From Tachypleus tridentatus (Eukaryota > Arthropoda > Merostomata > Xiphosura > Limulidae), in contig NC_134834.1 in assembly GCF_004210375.1 (NCBI RefSeq), forward strand, positions 146,105,009-146,169,008: a stretch of DNA of 64,000 nt, given 5' to 3'. Below the pieces are notes generated by a model. That model saw only the letters and a list, made by a program, of their open reading frames with translations. It was not told the origin of the DNA and ran no database searches. The position numbers were made by a program, and so were the translations under genes. Below, piece after piece: positions 12,475 through 24,679 of this stretch; within the stretch, counting starts at the first letter, position 1; each line of letters opens with the position of its first letter.

Positions 12475-12506
12475 TGACAGAGACACTGCGTACCGAAAAA
12501 TTTATA
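12475..12506 (-). promoter_or_regulatory. Gene A core promoter: TATA box and initiator
   Basis: On the minus strand TATAAAT lies at 12506-12500 and an arthropod-type initiator TGTCAGTTT has its A at 12475, 31 bp from the first T of the TATA box. The ATG follows 52 nt later. Spacing and order fit a focused Pol II promoter. Confidence 0.65.
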
Positions 12507-13569
12507 TTGGACTTGCCACCTACTGGACAAAGTGTAATAGTTTTGAGTACGTACAACATATTTCGTCTTTAATGTAATGAAATGTACAGAAGGCGTGAAC
12601 TTCTGCAGCTATGGAAACCTTTTCTTATTTGTTATCGTTGCCGCAGAAGCTTCCCAGTGAAAATATTTCGGATTGGTCGATCGGGTGAGATGCGTGAAAG
12701 TTTACGATCATGCACCAATCAGTAAAGCTTTTCACCGTGCCGTATATTTGTTGTAGACGGATTTTCATGAGAACTTGAAATATAATAATAGGCATTTTCG
12801 TTGGACTAGTGGCGACCTATAAGATTTACATGTGGTACTTTTTTCACTTTAATTTCACATGTTTTTATTTTTTAAAACAAATTACTTATAATAATTTCAA
12901 AATTACTTTTATTACCTAAATTACAATATAGAAAAAAATCTGATAGATCAGTATGACCCAGCGGGAAGCGTGATCAGATAGTGAAGCTGAGGGTTCATGG
13001 TTCGCAGTCAGTTGCCACAAAAATTCACTTTACCCATTGATGCCATTGATACGTTTTAAGAGTGACTAACAAACTTTACTATTCGATTTGACAAGAGTAG
13101 TCATACTAGATACATATCACTACATTGTTAGTAATACATTAAGGAAGACTATTTACAGATAACCCTTTGTGTAAGTTTGCGCACAAATTCTGAAATAAAC
13201 GGATAATATAACCTGCGGAAAAGTCCGAGTATTATTAAGCAAAAAGCTTCTAGGTATTGACATATAACAAACTTTTGTTTGGCCCTTTGTTATTAAGCAT
13301 AGAACTTTTCTATGTTGTGCCCATCGCATGGAGGACAACAAATAAAATGTGATTCAGTTACTATTACACATCCGATTTATTTAATGCCGCTATGCAGCCA
13401 GGGTTGTACAAATGAATAAATATTCTGATTTAGTTCGTTCAGTTATTTCACACGAACACAACAATCTAAAAATACCGAGCTAACTCATTTAATTTAAGAA
13501 GCTTTAAAGCATATGAAAAAATACCCCTAATCAAATGGTGGATTCACATTCATAAGTTAGAGAAGTGGT
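12507..13569. other. Region upstream of gene A
   Basis: Contains CCAAT-type motifs (ATTGGTCGATC near 12674, CACCAATCAG near 12713) and a 25-codon plus frame from 12611 ending at a possible donor. This could be promoter DNA; nothing is firm. Confidence 0.35.
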
Positions 13570-13740
13570 CCTCAAAGTGTGATTCTCAAGAGCAGTGATT
13601 TTCAAACTGTGAGCTGCGAAGGTCCTTCAAGTGATGTGCAGCGCAGTTCCTTCCATCAATTCGTTTGATTTTTTTGGGTGCGGTAGGTGGTCCACGGGGG
13701 TCTTTTCCCCTGCAGAACTGGTCCGAAAACGAAAAAAAGT
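13570..13740 (+). mobile_element. Possible hAT-type MITE remnant
   Basis: CAGTGATTTTCAAACTGTG resembles the hAT terminus CAGTGGTTCTCAAA; no matching inverted end was found. Confidence 0.35.
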
Positions 13741-13819
13741 TTTAGAATGACAATGTTAGATATCAACATTGATCGGAGGACTAAGGTTTACCTTAAAATG
13801 ACTGTACTTATTTATACTT

Positions 13820-14072
13820 ACGGCGCTTGACTCGAAATCTGAGGGTGGCGAATTCGAATCCCCGACCCACCAAACATTACCGTTCTTTCAGCCATGGGAG
13901 CGTTATAATGTGACGGTCAAGCTCGCTATTCGTTGGTTAAAGAGTAGCCCAAGAGTTGGCGATGGGTGGTGATGACTAGCTGCCTTCCTTCTAGTCTTAC
14001 ATTACTAAATTAGGGACAGCTAGCGCAGATAGCCCTTGTGTAGCTTTGCGCGAAATTGTAAACAAACCTAAT
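13820..14072 (+). mobile_element. SINE-A, head slightly truncated
   Basis: Begins at CGGCGCTTGACTCG; B box GAATTCGAATCCCC; tail GCGCGAAATTGTAAACAAACC. Confidence 0.88.
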
Positions 14073-14180
14073 CAGTGGCTGAAGGATAAGTCTGAGGGCT
14101 TATAACGCTAAAATCATGGTTCAATACCAGCAGCGGAGAGAGTACCTTGTGTAATTTTGTGCTTAACAACAAACAAACAT
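14070..14180 (+). mobile_element. SINE-B
   Basis: Follows a SINE-A directly: AGTGGCTGAAGGATAAGTCT and TTTTGTGCTTAACAACAAAC. Confidence 0.7.
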
Positions 14181-14988
14181 ATGTAATCCTTAACCAGAAA
14201 TCATTTCAAGGTGTATTGTCGAGCGAATATAATGTCATACGGTTTGCAAGAGCTATAACGATACGAGACAGCAGAATTAGTTTGGAAAATACAACAACAC
14301 GAAATCTTTTTATTTGTTTTCTTAACAGACGGAGAATTTGTATCGAAATCAATGTTTTAGGCCTAAGTGGTTAAGCAATATTTCAAGCAAAATCAGTTAC
14401 GTTCGAATTATGTTAATTGAAACTTTGTTTGTGTGTTTTTAAATCAATTTTTGGTTACTTTTCTCATCAATTCCCATCCAGTGACGGCATATTTTAACCA
14501 ACCGTTTCAAGATTGACCAATTTGACCATGACAGATGTTTAAGTTGCTCTATCGTATCGCTGTTATTCTACAATCCATAAGAAGTGACATAATTTTACAA
14601 TTTGCATTTCGCTTTTTAGTAGTTGTGAAATTTAAACATGTTCCTCAACTAAAAGAAAAAAGTCACGCTTCAGCTTTATATAGTCGTTGACGAGAGCATA
14701 TGAATAGGAAGACGACGGCGATAGTACGTCTCGTCTGAACAACATGCTATGTTAAGTTTTACAAATCTTACAATATTTGTGCGAATGTTGTTGTTGTTGC
14801 TCGTTAGTTTAGCACAAAATTGCACAATGTGCTCTTGCCAGCTACGGACATTGAAACCCTGTTTCTTGCATTGTATTCGTAAAAGTACGCAATCGTAAAC
14901 GTTTTATAAAATAGTTATTTTGCAATTTTTCTGAGAATCGATTCTTTCTTTTTAGCCGTCTTTATTATTAGCTCATGTCATCATCTCA

Positions 14989-15232
14989 ATATTGCCACGT
15001 CGTTAGGACGCTCGACTCGAATTCCGGTCCCAACAAACATGCTCGTCCTTTCAGCCGTCAGGACATTGCCATGTGACAGTCAGTTCCACTACTCATTGGT
15101 AAAAGAGTAGCCCAAGAGCTGGTGGTGGATAGTGATAAGGAGCAACCTTTGTTCTGGTCTTCTATTTATAAATTAGGAACGACGAGCGCAGATAGCTCTT
15201 GAATAGTTTTGTGCGAAATTCAAAACAAATCA
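14989..15232 (+). mobile_element. SINE-A, anticodon arm shortened
   Basis: GCTCGACTCGAATTCCGGTCC has lost the normal anticodon 3' side. Confidence 0.8.
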
Positions 15233-15920
15233 AATCATCTCAAAATATTGATTTGGGGGGCGAACTCTATTTTTCTAGTAAGTTATTTTTGAAGAAAAAA
15301 TCTATTTTACTGTTACACTGTGTTTTTGTGTGTTTGTTTTGAAACGTTACACTTACTTAACATAAGTGTACATTTCATATAAAAACTGGTTAATGTTTAC
15401 GAAATTGAAAGTTGTAACTACTTAAATAAAGTAAATATAATAAAAATTGTGGTTACAAGGTATAAGTATAGTTTACTCACTGACAGCGAATCTTCACAGA
15501 ATATTACAAAATGAAAACTGATACTAAGATTCGAGGTTGTGACACTAATTACACAACACGTATGAAACTAACATAAACTATAGCATAGTGAGTAAAGGCA
15601 AACATCTTGTATCCCAAAAATCCTCGGACATTGCAACATCAGCTCAGGGCCAAAAGGGGTGTGGACATAGTTTCATTGACGTCAGAGCATGTGCTAAATG
15701 ATATATCCAGAATAAAGCAGTATTTGTCTTTTAGTTCACAAGAAAAATTAAGAACAGTTGTTCGTCCTTGAACTTACTTAAAGTATCACTAACGGAACGT
15801 TTATAAATTATATCGTATGTTTTTATTTTGAATTGGAAATGTTCTTTAATACGGGAAATGAAAGAAAATTTAATTCGCAGTACTTGCAATGTCTTAAACT
15901 TGTTTTGGTCGAAAATAATT

Positions 15921-16140
15921 TGTTTGTGTTGTTGAATTTGTGCAACGCTATTCGAGAGGTATCTGGCGTTAGCAGTTCTTAATGTTAAATGAACTGATAA
16001 ACTGCAGGAAAAGCATCGAGTCAAGACATACATACCGCCTACTTTTGGGCTATTGTTTTCTCATTAAATAATGGAATTTCTGCCACACTTATAACTCAAC
16101 CACAGCTTCAAAGTACGGAGTACGATTTTTTATTTTGTAA
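15921..16140 (-). mobile_element. SINE-A, old
   Basis: GTTGAATTTGTGCAACGCTA and CTTTTGGGCTATTGTTTTCT are the clearest remaining parts. Confidence 0.5.
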
Positions 16141-16460
16141 TATTATTGATAGACCAGCATATTCACACTAATTCACTCTTGATCAGTCCAAAGTAAATCC
16201 GATACACAATTTGTGTTATTGTTCTATATCATCTTTTTTTATATGGATGTTTGTATTATTTTTTGTTGAGTCACTTTCAATGCCACATGAACAGCGCTTG
16301 GCTAAGTAACTAAAATGTTCTTGAAAGTTCAGGGAGTCATTTGAACGACGTAAAAAGTGTGTTAGGGGGGATTAGGTTAAATTAAGTGATTTTCTAAACC
16401 AGCTATTTAGTACAGCAATGACAGTTTTCCTTTATGTTTACAAGAAGGAATAGAGAAGTT

Positions 16461-16575
16461 GTCCTATGGTGGGTCAGCAGTAAACTTACCAACTTATAAC
16501 GTTAAAATCTGGAATTCGGTTTCCCATGGTAGGTAAAGCGCTAATAGCCCATTTTGTAGCTTCATACTAAACAAA
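16461..16575 (+). mobile_element. SINE-B
   Basis: GGGTCAGCAGTAAACTTACC, GGTTTCCCATGGTAGG, CATTTTGTAGCTTCATACT. Confidence 0.75.
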
Positions 16576-16899
16576 CATTATGAGAAGTAATATACATATG
16601 AGGAAATTAACAAGTATAAGGTACTATCTATTTGTGAAATTCGGCCTGTCTTAGTTACGTGTAACTTGTAGAAATTGTAGAGCTCGTAATCATAAAATAA
16701 AACGTTACTGGACTATGAATTCTTCTTTTGTTTATATAATAATTAAAAAAATCTGCTCAACAATAGAAATCGTCGCAATATTTGTGTCAGAAGTGGGATT
16801 ATTTTGGTAAAAATAAACTTTAGATCTGACTTTAAGATAGCGACACGTACTTCAAACTAATTCAAAAATATATTGGAAAATGTGAAATAGTAGAGAGAT

Positions 16900-17240
16900 T
16901 ATAAAGAAGGAATAGATAGAAAAGTGAAAAAGGAAAAGATATAACAAAGCGACAGAAAATTAAAATAAAATGAAGAAAAAAACGATAAAAAATTGAAAGA
17001 AGAGCGGGAGAGATCAAGAAGAAATTTTAAAGAAGAATTATAAAAACAAGACAAGATTTACAGAAGTGTATGTGACCATAGTAAATGTATAAAATTATTA
17101 TAAAAATAAAACTGAAGAGGTGCAGAAGGACATTAGTGAAATACAGAAAAATAATGAAAAGTAAATCGAAGAAGCTATCGAAAATGATAAAGAAGAATAT
17201 AACCACCAGTACAAAACATCTATGAACTAAAATGGTAAAT
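16900..17240. repeat. Purine-rich low-complexity stretch
   Basis: The plus strand is dominated by GAAGAA, AAAATAAAA and GAAAAAG runs; the open frame on the other strand is an artefact of composition. Confidence 0.7.
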
Positions 17241-18159
17241 AAAAGGATCAAACCCATCACTCTGCTCTATACATGACTGAATAATTCCAGTTCATGACTG
17301 CAAAATCTTGGTAGAATACTCCACATACATTATTATGTCATGCAGTTAACTAACAACATTGTCAAATTAAGAAACCAAATGATCATGACAGAAGAATATT
17401 GTGAGAGACATATCAGATGCAGTTCGAAATAATCTCCAAAGTGAATGAATGGGATAATGAACAATAAGTTACATGTATTCATCTGGCTGATTATTTGAGT
17501 AAAATTAATTTCAGTCTCATTATTATTTGTTTTCGACTGGTGGCTATAAATTAAATTATTTTTAATAAAAAGCAGGGTAAGTAAAATGGAATAAAAACAG
17601 GAAAAACTTAATCAGAAGTCCATAAATACTGTCTTTTATCTCTTTAATAAGTAGATATATATTAGTTATATATATATATGACAAACCTCGAGGGCTAAAG
17701 ATTTAATCACAAGTTATTCCCAAATGGTTTCATCTTTGATATTAACGAATACGACTCTCGCGTAATCCTAATTGGAGAAGTTGGAATTAGTGATGAGTAG
17801 AAGGATTAATATAGACTATATTAATTGGAACTCCCATTTTTACTGTTCCCTTGAATAAGCTCTCCTGTCCATCACATATAAGTACTTTTTTACCTAAGGA
17901 AACTAATGGTTAATTAATCATTTGGATTAGTTTTCGTGTCATTGTTGTTCATATCGTGTTCTTTCTCTACAACATGATTGCAAGATTACTTGCGTGTGGT
18001 TAAGTATTTTATATACGTTAATAGCTCTTGAAGATATTGGGTTTGGTTTAACTCGTTGTTTTTAATATTCTTACGTAAAATTCTGTGAGATGCTTGTAGT
18101 TAAATATAAGGTAAAACCGAGAAATTTTCTATCTGTAAACTTCTTATCTTGCTGTCTCC

Positions 18160-18265
18160 TGGTGGAACAGCTGCAAAAAATTATGGATTTACAACACTAA
18201 CATCCTGAGTTCGATTCCACACGGTGAACACAACAGATATCCCATTGTGGTTTTGTTCTAAAAAC
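18160..18265 (+). mobile_element. SINE-B
   Basis: CTGGTGGAACAGCTGCAAAA, GTTCGATTCCACACGG, CATTGTGGTTTTGTTCT. Confidence 0.75.
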
Positions 18266-18737
18266 AACCAACCGAACTACCTTATCTTACTATGTAAAGT
18301 TTAATGTATTCAATACAAATCAATAGATTAATGAAAATTAAGTCCCAATTTATGATTCTCTTACAATAAGAAAAATATTACGAATTAAAAAGATAAAAAA
18401 TATTTTGTTGAGAAAACGCTAAAAACAATTGTATTTACTACTGGAATTCTAGTTTTGATATCCATAAATGTTAATAATAGGTGTAATATATTCTGAAATA
18501 TTAAAGATACTTTTTTAATATTACATCTAGGCTGTAGTGATTAATGAAAAAGGAAAACAGAAAAATTTGTCCAACCATTCTTGTATTCATCCACCTAATT
18601 CTTTCGCTACCAGAAGCTTATTCACTGACATTTTAAGCCGTATTAAAACCAGCAATTAAGATCTATCAAAGAACGTATCAGTAGAGAAAAGTTTTAATTC
18701 AACACTTTCTAATTGTTCCTTTATCAGTGGGTAAAAT

Positions 18738-19735
18738 TCATTAATGATTCAGCTGGATTTAAAAAAATATAATTTAAATAAAGTTTATTTTTCTTGCATG
18801 CAGTGACTTGCTTTTTGACAAGTTAGTTAGTTTTAGTTATCACCATTAGATTCCATTTAGGAACATAGGGCCGCAATCGCTTGCGGATTCTTCAACAAGT
18901 ATTTAAGTGAGTAGGTTGTTAGCCCACTGCACCGAGCCGTCCCTAATTTAGCAGTGTAAAAGTAGAAGGAAGGCAGCTCATCACCACCACCACCCACCGC
19001 CAACTCTTGTACCAACGAATAGTAGGATTGATAGTAACATTACGCCTCCACGGCTGGGAGGGCGAGCATATTTGGCGCGACGCGGGTGCGAACACGCGAC
19101 CCTCGGATAACCAGTCGCACGCCTTACGCGCTTGGCCAGGCCTCTTTGAGAAGTAAAATCCATTAAGGACTCATTTGGTTTTAGAATATTTAATTTAAAC
19201 TATTAGTCTCTCTTTGAGCTTACTTATTGTATATTTTATTACAATTACATCTTCTTCGATAAGTAAGATTTGTTTTTAGAACAGGTAAAACATTTCAATC
19301 ACTGGTGCGATTATTCCAAAGTACACAAGTTTTAACAGTGATCGAAACGCTTTACTAGTTCTAAAAAAGAATCTCACTGTTAAAACAGTATCTTGTAATA
19401 AAACTGCAACTAAGTTTAAGTTTATCTAGCATGCAGTAACTTGATCTTTGATGAGGAAACTCCATTAAAGATTCAACTGATTCGAAAAGCTATAATTCAA
19501 ATTAATGTTAATCTTCTCTAGCATGCAGTTTACTACTCTTTGATGCGTAAGATCCATTATAGATCAAGGTGGTTCTAAAAGATGCAATTTAAACTAAGTT
19601 TATTTTTTCTTGCATGTAGTGACTTGATCTTTGATGAGGAAACTCTATTGAGGATTAATCTGATTCTAAAAGCTACAATTCAATCTATTTTTAATTTTCT
19701 CTAGCATGCAGTGGATTACTCATCAATGAGAAATC
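18738..19735. repeat. About 91-bp tandem array, interrupted by a SINE
   Basis: Units carry the landmark GCATGCAGTGACTTGATC at 18796, 19429, 19521, 19612 and 19704 (spacing 91-92 bp in the last four), followed by GATGAGGAAACTCCATTAA-like and TCTAAAAGCTACAATTCAA-like segments. A SINE at 18933-19143 splits the array. Confidence 0.8.
18933..19143 (-). mobile_element. SINE-A, tail truncated, inside the 91-bp array
   Basis: Starts at GCCGTCCCTAATTTAGCAG; CpG-rich head (GACGCGGGTGCGAACACGCG). Confidence 0.85.
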
Positions 19736-20732
19736 GATTAAAAATTCAGTTTCCAAGGGTTATAGGAGAGTTAATCTTCTTCCGTAGTTTAGAATACGAT
19801 CTGAAAAGTAAACACCAAAAAGTAATCTTACGTATATATACTTTTCCCGTCCACATCTATCGTGTCATTAAACTCAAAGAAAAGCCTACATTAAATAAAT
19901 TAAAACGGTTAAAAGTAAATCAAAATATTTAGTTTTGCTGATGCATGAAATGGTTAAAATAAACTAGAAAATAAATTAAAAAATTATTTTTAATCTTCAA
20001 TGACCTGAAGTTATTGTAGTCATTACTCGAGACCTTCAATACGTAGAACTTTGAAAAATAGTTGGGATATCGGGATTATTTTGTTGTGGTTTATCTACAC
20101 TGGGGGCAAACAAATTATTAAATAGAATTTTTATTTAAACTACCTTTTTTTAGCTGCTGCGGATTCTACAGAACCTCTTATCAGATGAAAAGCATCATAA
20201 TCCTATTTATGTAAAACGTATGTGCAAGGATGGACGTGTTGGCTTGGTATTGAGAAAGAACTGTTAAAGACAGAGGCTTAGCGGTAGTAAAATTATCGGG
20301 AAATGTGAGAGCGAATGAATAGAAACGAGAGATGTGAGAAAGAAAGAAAAATATTGCCAATAAGAAACAAAATATAATTTTTCTGTGTGTTATTGATATA
20401 TTTATACACAAAAAATTGTTATTCCTAAACAAAGCCAACCTATAAAAATAGTGGTGTCACAAGCAATGTACAACATTCATGATAATTCTCTACATTTTTA
20501 TGAAGTAAATAATCTCAGTTGACAGTAAAATGATCGACACTCATACCAAGTGAAAGAGCATATTTTTATAGTCACTATTAAATTTTCTTTAGAATTCATT
20601 TAAACAAATCGAAGCGAAGTGAAAACAGTTATACATGTTCTTTGGCAAATTTTAAATGCTAGAACTTGTAACATAAATTATCATGTATTGGTCATAAGAG
20701 TGAGGGTTATGTAAGCGCTATAAACACGAACA
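19736..20732. other. Intergenic, no gene seen
   Basis: The minus frame at 20181-20438 begins with a hydrophobic stretch but has no splice or promoter support. Confidence 0.5.
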
Positions 20733-21006
20733 GTCTGGCATGGCCAGATGGTTAAAGCACTCGACTCGTAATCCGAGGATCGCAGGTTCCAATCCCTGTC
20801 ACACCAAACGTGCTCGCCCTTTCAGTCGTGGGGGCGTTATAATGTTATGGCCAATTCCACTGTTCGTTGGTAAAAGAGTAGCTCAAGAGTTGGCGGTGGG
20901 TGGTGATGATGAGCTGCCTTCCTTCTACTTTTACACTGCTAAATTACGAACGGCTATTGCAAATAACCCTCGTGTAGCCTTGCGCGAAATTCAAAAACAA
21001 ACAAGC
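20733..21006 (+). mobile_element. SINE-A, complete (reference copy)
   Basis: Head is a tRNA-like Pol III promoter: A box TGGCCAGATGG, anticodon loop CTCGTAA (CGT, Thr-like), B box GGTTCCAATCC. The body has TTTCAGTCGTGGGGGCGTTAT, AAAGAGTAGCTCAAGAGTTGG and CTGCTAAATTA; the tail ends GCGCGAAATTCAAAAACAAAC. Entries called SINE-A below are judged against this order. Confidence 0.92.
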
Positions 21007-21881
21007 AATACACACGAACTACGTGTTATGGATGTGAATGCAGTGTAAGATGAATCACTGATACAACTGATTACGTTTTATATAAACAAAATTTGAAGTC
21101 ACTCTGAAAGAGTAGCTCTTTGACCCCAAAATTTACAAACTATGGCATGATATTTACTACAGAACTATTTATGTAAATTAAGAGTCTCTTCCTAATCGTA
21201 AACTGTAAAATATAATTACTTTCACGAGCCATATTTTGATTACCTTGATCCCTAATCTTCGTAACTAATTCCAGCTCATTTATGCCCGTGCTACATAAAT
21301 TACGAGCTTTGCATTGATAGATATTAACACTACGGATAAGCAACCAAACATTTTACGGGCCCTCAAAAAGATGCGCTAATAAGCCCCATGTTAAAAAAAA
21401 ATCATTAAATTTGAGGGCAAAAGAAAGACTAGTTAAATCGTAATGTAAGCTACGTAATTTGCTTTACAAAATCCATTAATTTTAAACAATTCTGAGAAAT
21501 CTTGTCGCTTTCCAGAAGACGCTGATTGTTCAGTAAGAAAAGAAAAATGGTCGACATTTTTGTTATTGGCCAAGAAAAAGCTAAGCCTAACTCAAGTTAT
21601 TTGTTGTATTACCCTAGACATTTTCTTCGTTATAACATTGCTATAATTTTCATATATGAGAACTAATAAAACATGTTTTGGAGATGGTTCACTTGTGATG
21701 CTGAAACGAAACATTTAATGGTAAAAATGAACACTTTACACACTGAAGTGCAGCGAACGATTAAACATATTTATCTGTCGTGAGCAAAGATTGTACTTTA
21801 CACAAAGAATGAAAAGTTGACTTGTGTAAGTTAATTGATTTTCTGATACTTACCTGATTTTCCAACGAAATATAAACAAAC

Positions 21882-22050
21882 AATGAGTGAAACCTGAACC
21901 AATGTGTAAATCAACTTTGTGTTTCCAAGTTAACAATGACTAAAACCTGACGAGCCAACGTATAACTAAACTTTGTATTTCTCTGTTAACAATGGCAGAA
22001 ATGTGAACGTATAAGTCAGCTTTGTGTTTAACAATAAATGAAACACCAAT
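21882..22050. repeat. Degenerate minisatellite, unit about 55 bp
   Basis: Four diverged units starting AACAATGA and carrying AACTTTGTGTTT-like ends. Confidence 0.55.
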
Positions 22051-22540
22051 CAATTTAGGCAAAAGCGATTCGTTAAATCTGTTGGGTAAAAGTAAATAGG
22101 AAAAATAAACAAAAACTTTTGTCTGAAACACTGTGGACGTTTTCTCTCAAATTGAATAACGCGAAACGAAAATAACACAAGTTTGTGACACTCACCAAAG
22201 ACATCTGTTTAATATGACGTAAAGCCACGTCACCAATATAAATAAACTTTAAAATATTAAGTGTTTTGTTTGGCTGAAAGGAAAGAGAAGAGACAGAAGG
22301 CTATATGTTTGGCTGGGTTCCAACTTGTTTTTTTTTTTTCCATTATATATTTAACATATTTATTGTTAAATATTTGAATGAAAAGTGTTAAAGATCAAGA
22401 AATATTTTTAAATGTTTAATTTGTTCCTTTTTAGACATAGTTATGAAACTTGTGTTTGAATTACTTTCACGTTTTTCTGCTTCCATTGGTTCCGGGGTAG
22501 ATGTGATGATTTATAGTGTTAAAAATTCAGTTCTGTATAG

Positions 22541-22562
22541 CTTTACGCGCGTGCGCGCGTGT
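22541..22562. repeat. Alternating CG/TG tract
   Basis: ACGCGCGTGCGCGCGTG, alternating purine-pyrimidine and CpG-rich in an AT-rich genome; it flanks a SINE-B copy. Confidence 0.7.
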
Positions 22563-22672
22563 TTTCTTATAGCAAAGCCACATCAGACTATCTGCTAAGT
22601 CCACCGAGGGGAATCGAACCTCTGATTTTAGCGTTGTAAGTCCTTAGACTTACTGCTGTAGCTTAACGACAA
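22560..22672 (-). mobile_element. SINE-B
   Basis: TTTTCTTATAGCAAAGCCAC, GGGGAATCGAACCTCTG, CTTAGACTTACTGCTGTAGC. Confidence 0.85.
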
Positions 22673-22949
22673 GCAAACAAAAAAAAAACAGTATTTGTGT
22701 TGCTATAGCAGTGATGGTTGAAAAATATACTTATATTCAGTTAGCTTATGTTACGATAAAGGTTTTAAAGGACGACTTTAAGATTATATCAGTTGATAAT
22801 AGAAACAAAGAAATTTTGTGGTTGAATAGGTATTTCAACATAAAATTTTGAGTATTTCTAAAATTTAATAAAAATAAGTTTTCTTAGTATTTCAAAACCT
22901 AAGCAAACAACACTTGAGAATAACGTGGTTTCAATTATTACCAAGACTT

Positions 22950-23216
22950 GGCATGAATAGGTGGTTAAGGCGCTCGATTCGTAATCCGAGGGTCGTAAGT
23001 TGGAATCCCCGTCACACAAAACATGTTCACCTTTCAGCCGTGGGGAGTTTTAATATGGTGGTCAATCCCATTGTTCGTTGTTAAAAGAGTAAGCTAAGAG
23101 TTGTCGCTGGGTGGTGATGACTAGTTACCTTCTCTCTACTCGTAACAGTGCTAAATTATGAACGGCTAGCGCAGATAGCCTTCGTGTAGCTTTGCGCGAA
23201 ATTCAAAAACAAACAA
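22950..23216 (+). mobile_element. SINE-A, complete
   Basis: GACTTGGCATGAATAGGTGG head; ends AAAAACAAAC. Confidence 0.88.
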
Positions 23217-23391
23217 TTTTTGAAATTTTGCCTCGTGAATAGGGTAGCGTGGTTGCGTGATTTTGAGCTGAAATATGCTTAGCGTGGTTTTCTGGTGAAC
23301 GGTACACCAAATGCTCACTGTGACTAATGGACTACCACCTTTTTTGCAATTTCGACCATTTTTTTAAATAATCAATGGACTTGTCGTCATC

Positions 23392-23500
23392 GGATCTCTC
23401 GAGGGGTCAGCAGTATGTTTATGACGCTAAAATCTAGGCTTCGATTCTTCGCCATGTACACGATAGATAGCTTAATGTGTCTTTTTTCTAACACTACCAC
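23392..23500 (+). mobile_element. SINE-B
   Basis: GGGGTCAGCAGTATGTTTAT, GGCTTCGATTCTTCGCC. Confidence 0.7.
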
Positions 23501-23721
23501 CAACAACAACTTAACATCAAATTAAAGATGTAAGAAGGTTTTAGCCCAGCTTTTCTGTGATTTTCTAAAAAGCTAATTTCGAACGTTATTAAAAATAAGA
23601 AAAGAAAGAAACAACAATAACGGAGTGTAAAACACCTAGCCACATTATTTAATATTCACTCAGTAAAGAGCTTATAATATCAAAGCATTACCGATTTCAT
23701 AACCTGATATAGTAAATAGCT

Positions 23722-23845
23722 GTCCCCTAATGGCAAAGCGGTATGTCTGCGAATTCACACCGCTAGAGACTGGGTTTCGATAACCGTATTGGGCAGAGCA
23801 TATATAGCCTTTTGTGAAGCTTTGTGCTTAATTCCAAACAAAGAA
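23722..23845 (+). mobile_element. SINE-B
   Basis: GGCAAAGCGGTATGTCTGCG, GGGTTTCGATAACCG, GTGAAGCTTTGTGCTTAATT. Confidence 0.82.
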
Positions 23846-24277
23846 ACAAAATAAACAGCATGTATAAACTTCAAACAATATAAAGGTCATGAGGTTCTTG
23901 TCAACATATCGGTGTATTTATACAATAGTTATATGTGGATTTTATTGAACGTTAGGTAACGCTTTGTTCAGTAAACTATCATATCAGACCATAATTTGTA
24001 ATGTAACAGCAAGTTAACAGAGGAACCACTCGTCACGTGTTTTCATAAAAAAGGATATTTAATTGCAACCGAGAAGGTCCATATTAATCTTACAGTGTTA
24101 TCAGAAAAGGTGTTTATTCAGTAAAAACGAACCGCAGCAGATAGGAAACGCTGTACATTTACTTGGAAAATGATCACAGGGTCTTTACTTCACATCAAAT
24201 ATAATCATTATTTATATCTACAATCAATATTTTCTGTTACGTAATTTAACTTGCATTCATGAGATCATTTTTATTAA

Positions 24278-24530
24278 GCTGACATTGTCTGGTGGTTAGG
24301 GAGCTTCACTCGTAACTTCCTTCTCGGGGGCTCAAGTCCTCGTCACCAAATATGCTTGCCGTTGCAGCTGTGGGGGCGTTATAATGTAACTGCCAATCTC
24401 ACTATTCGTTGATAAAACAGTATTCTAAACGTTGGCGATGGGTGGTGTTGGCTAGCTGCCCATCATTTCTAAATTAGGGACGGCGACCTCAGGTAGCCCT
24501 CGAGTATTTATGCGCGAAACTGAACCCAAT
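24278..24530 (+). mobile_element. SINE-A, diverged
   Basis: Head GACATTGTCTGGTGGTTAGG; a short deletion removes part of the CTTCC...TCTTACAC segment. Confidence 0.8.
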
Positions 24531-24679
24531 CATTTTAATTGGCTGCTGTTCATAAATGTAATAATAAAAAATAATAACTATTGAGAAGATACTATTAATT
24601 TTACTTAAAGTTGCACACCTTTTTAGTAACTATAAAGGCAAAGGCAAACTTAATATAGAACATTAGCACTCTGAAAGTT

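Larger units (their letters stand above)
16141..18159. other. Intergenic, no gene seen
   Basis: One SINE-B, one purine-rich stretch and short AT runs. Confidence 0.6.

Noticed and set aside
21460..21535. Minus-strand acceptor (TTTTCTTACTGAACAATCAG) followed by about 23 open codons
   Set aside because: Short, with no good donor, partner exon or family resemblance.
21841..21900. Perfect minus donor ATCAG|GTAAGTATC
   Set aside because: The only candidate exon is 40 nt within a degenerate minisatellite; no gene can be built around it.
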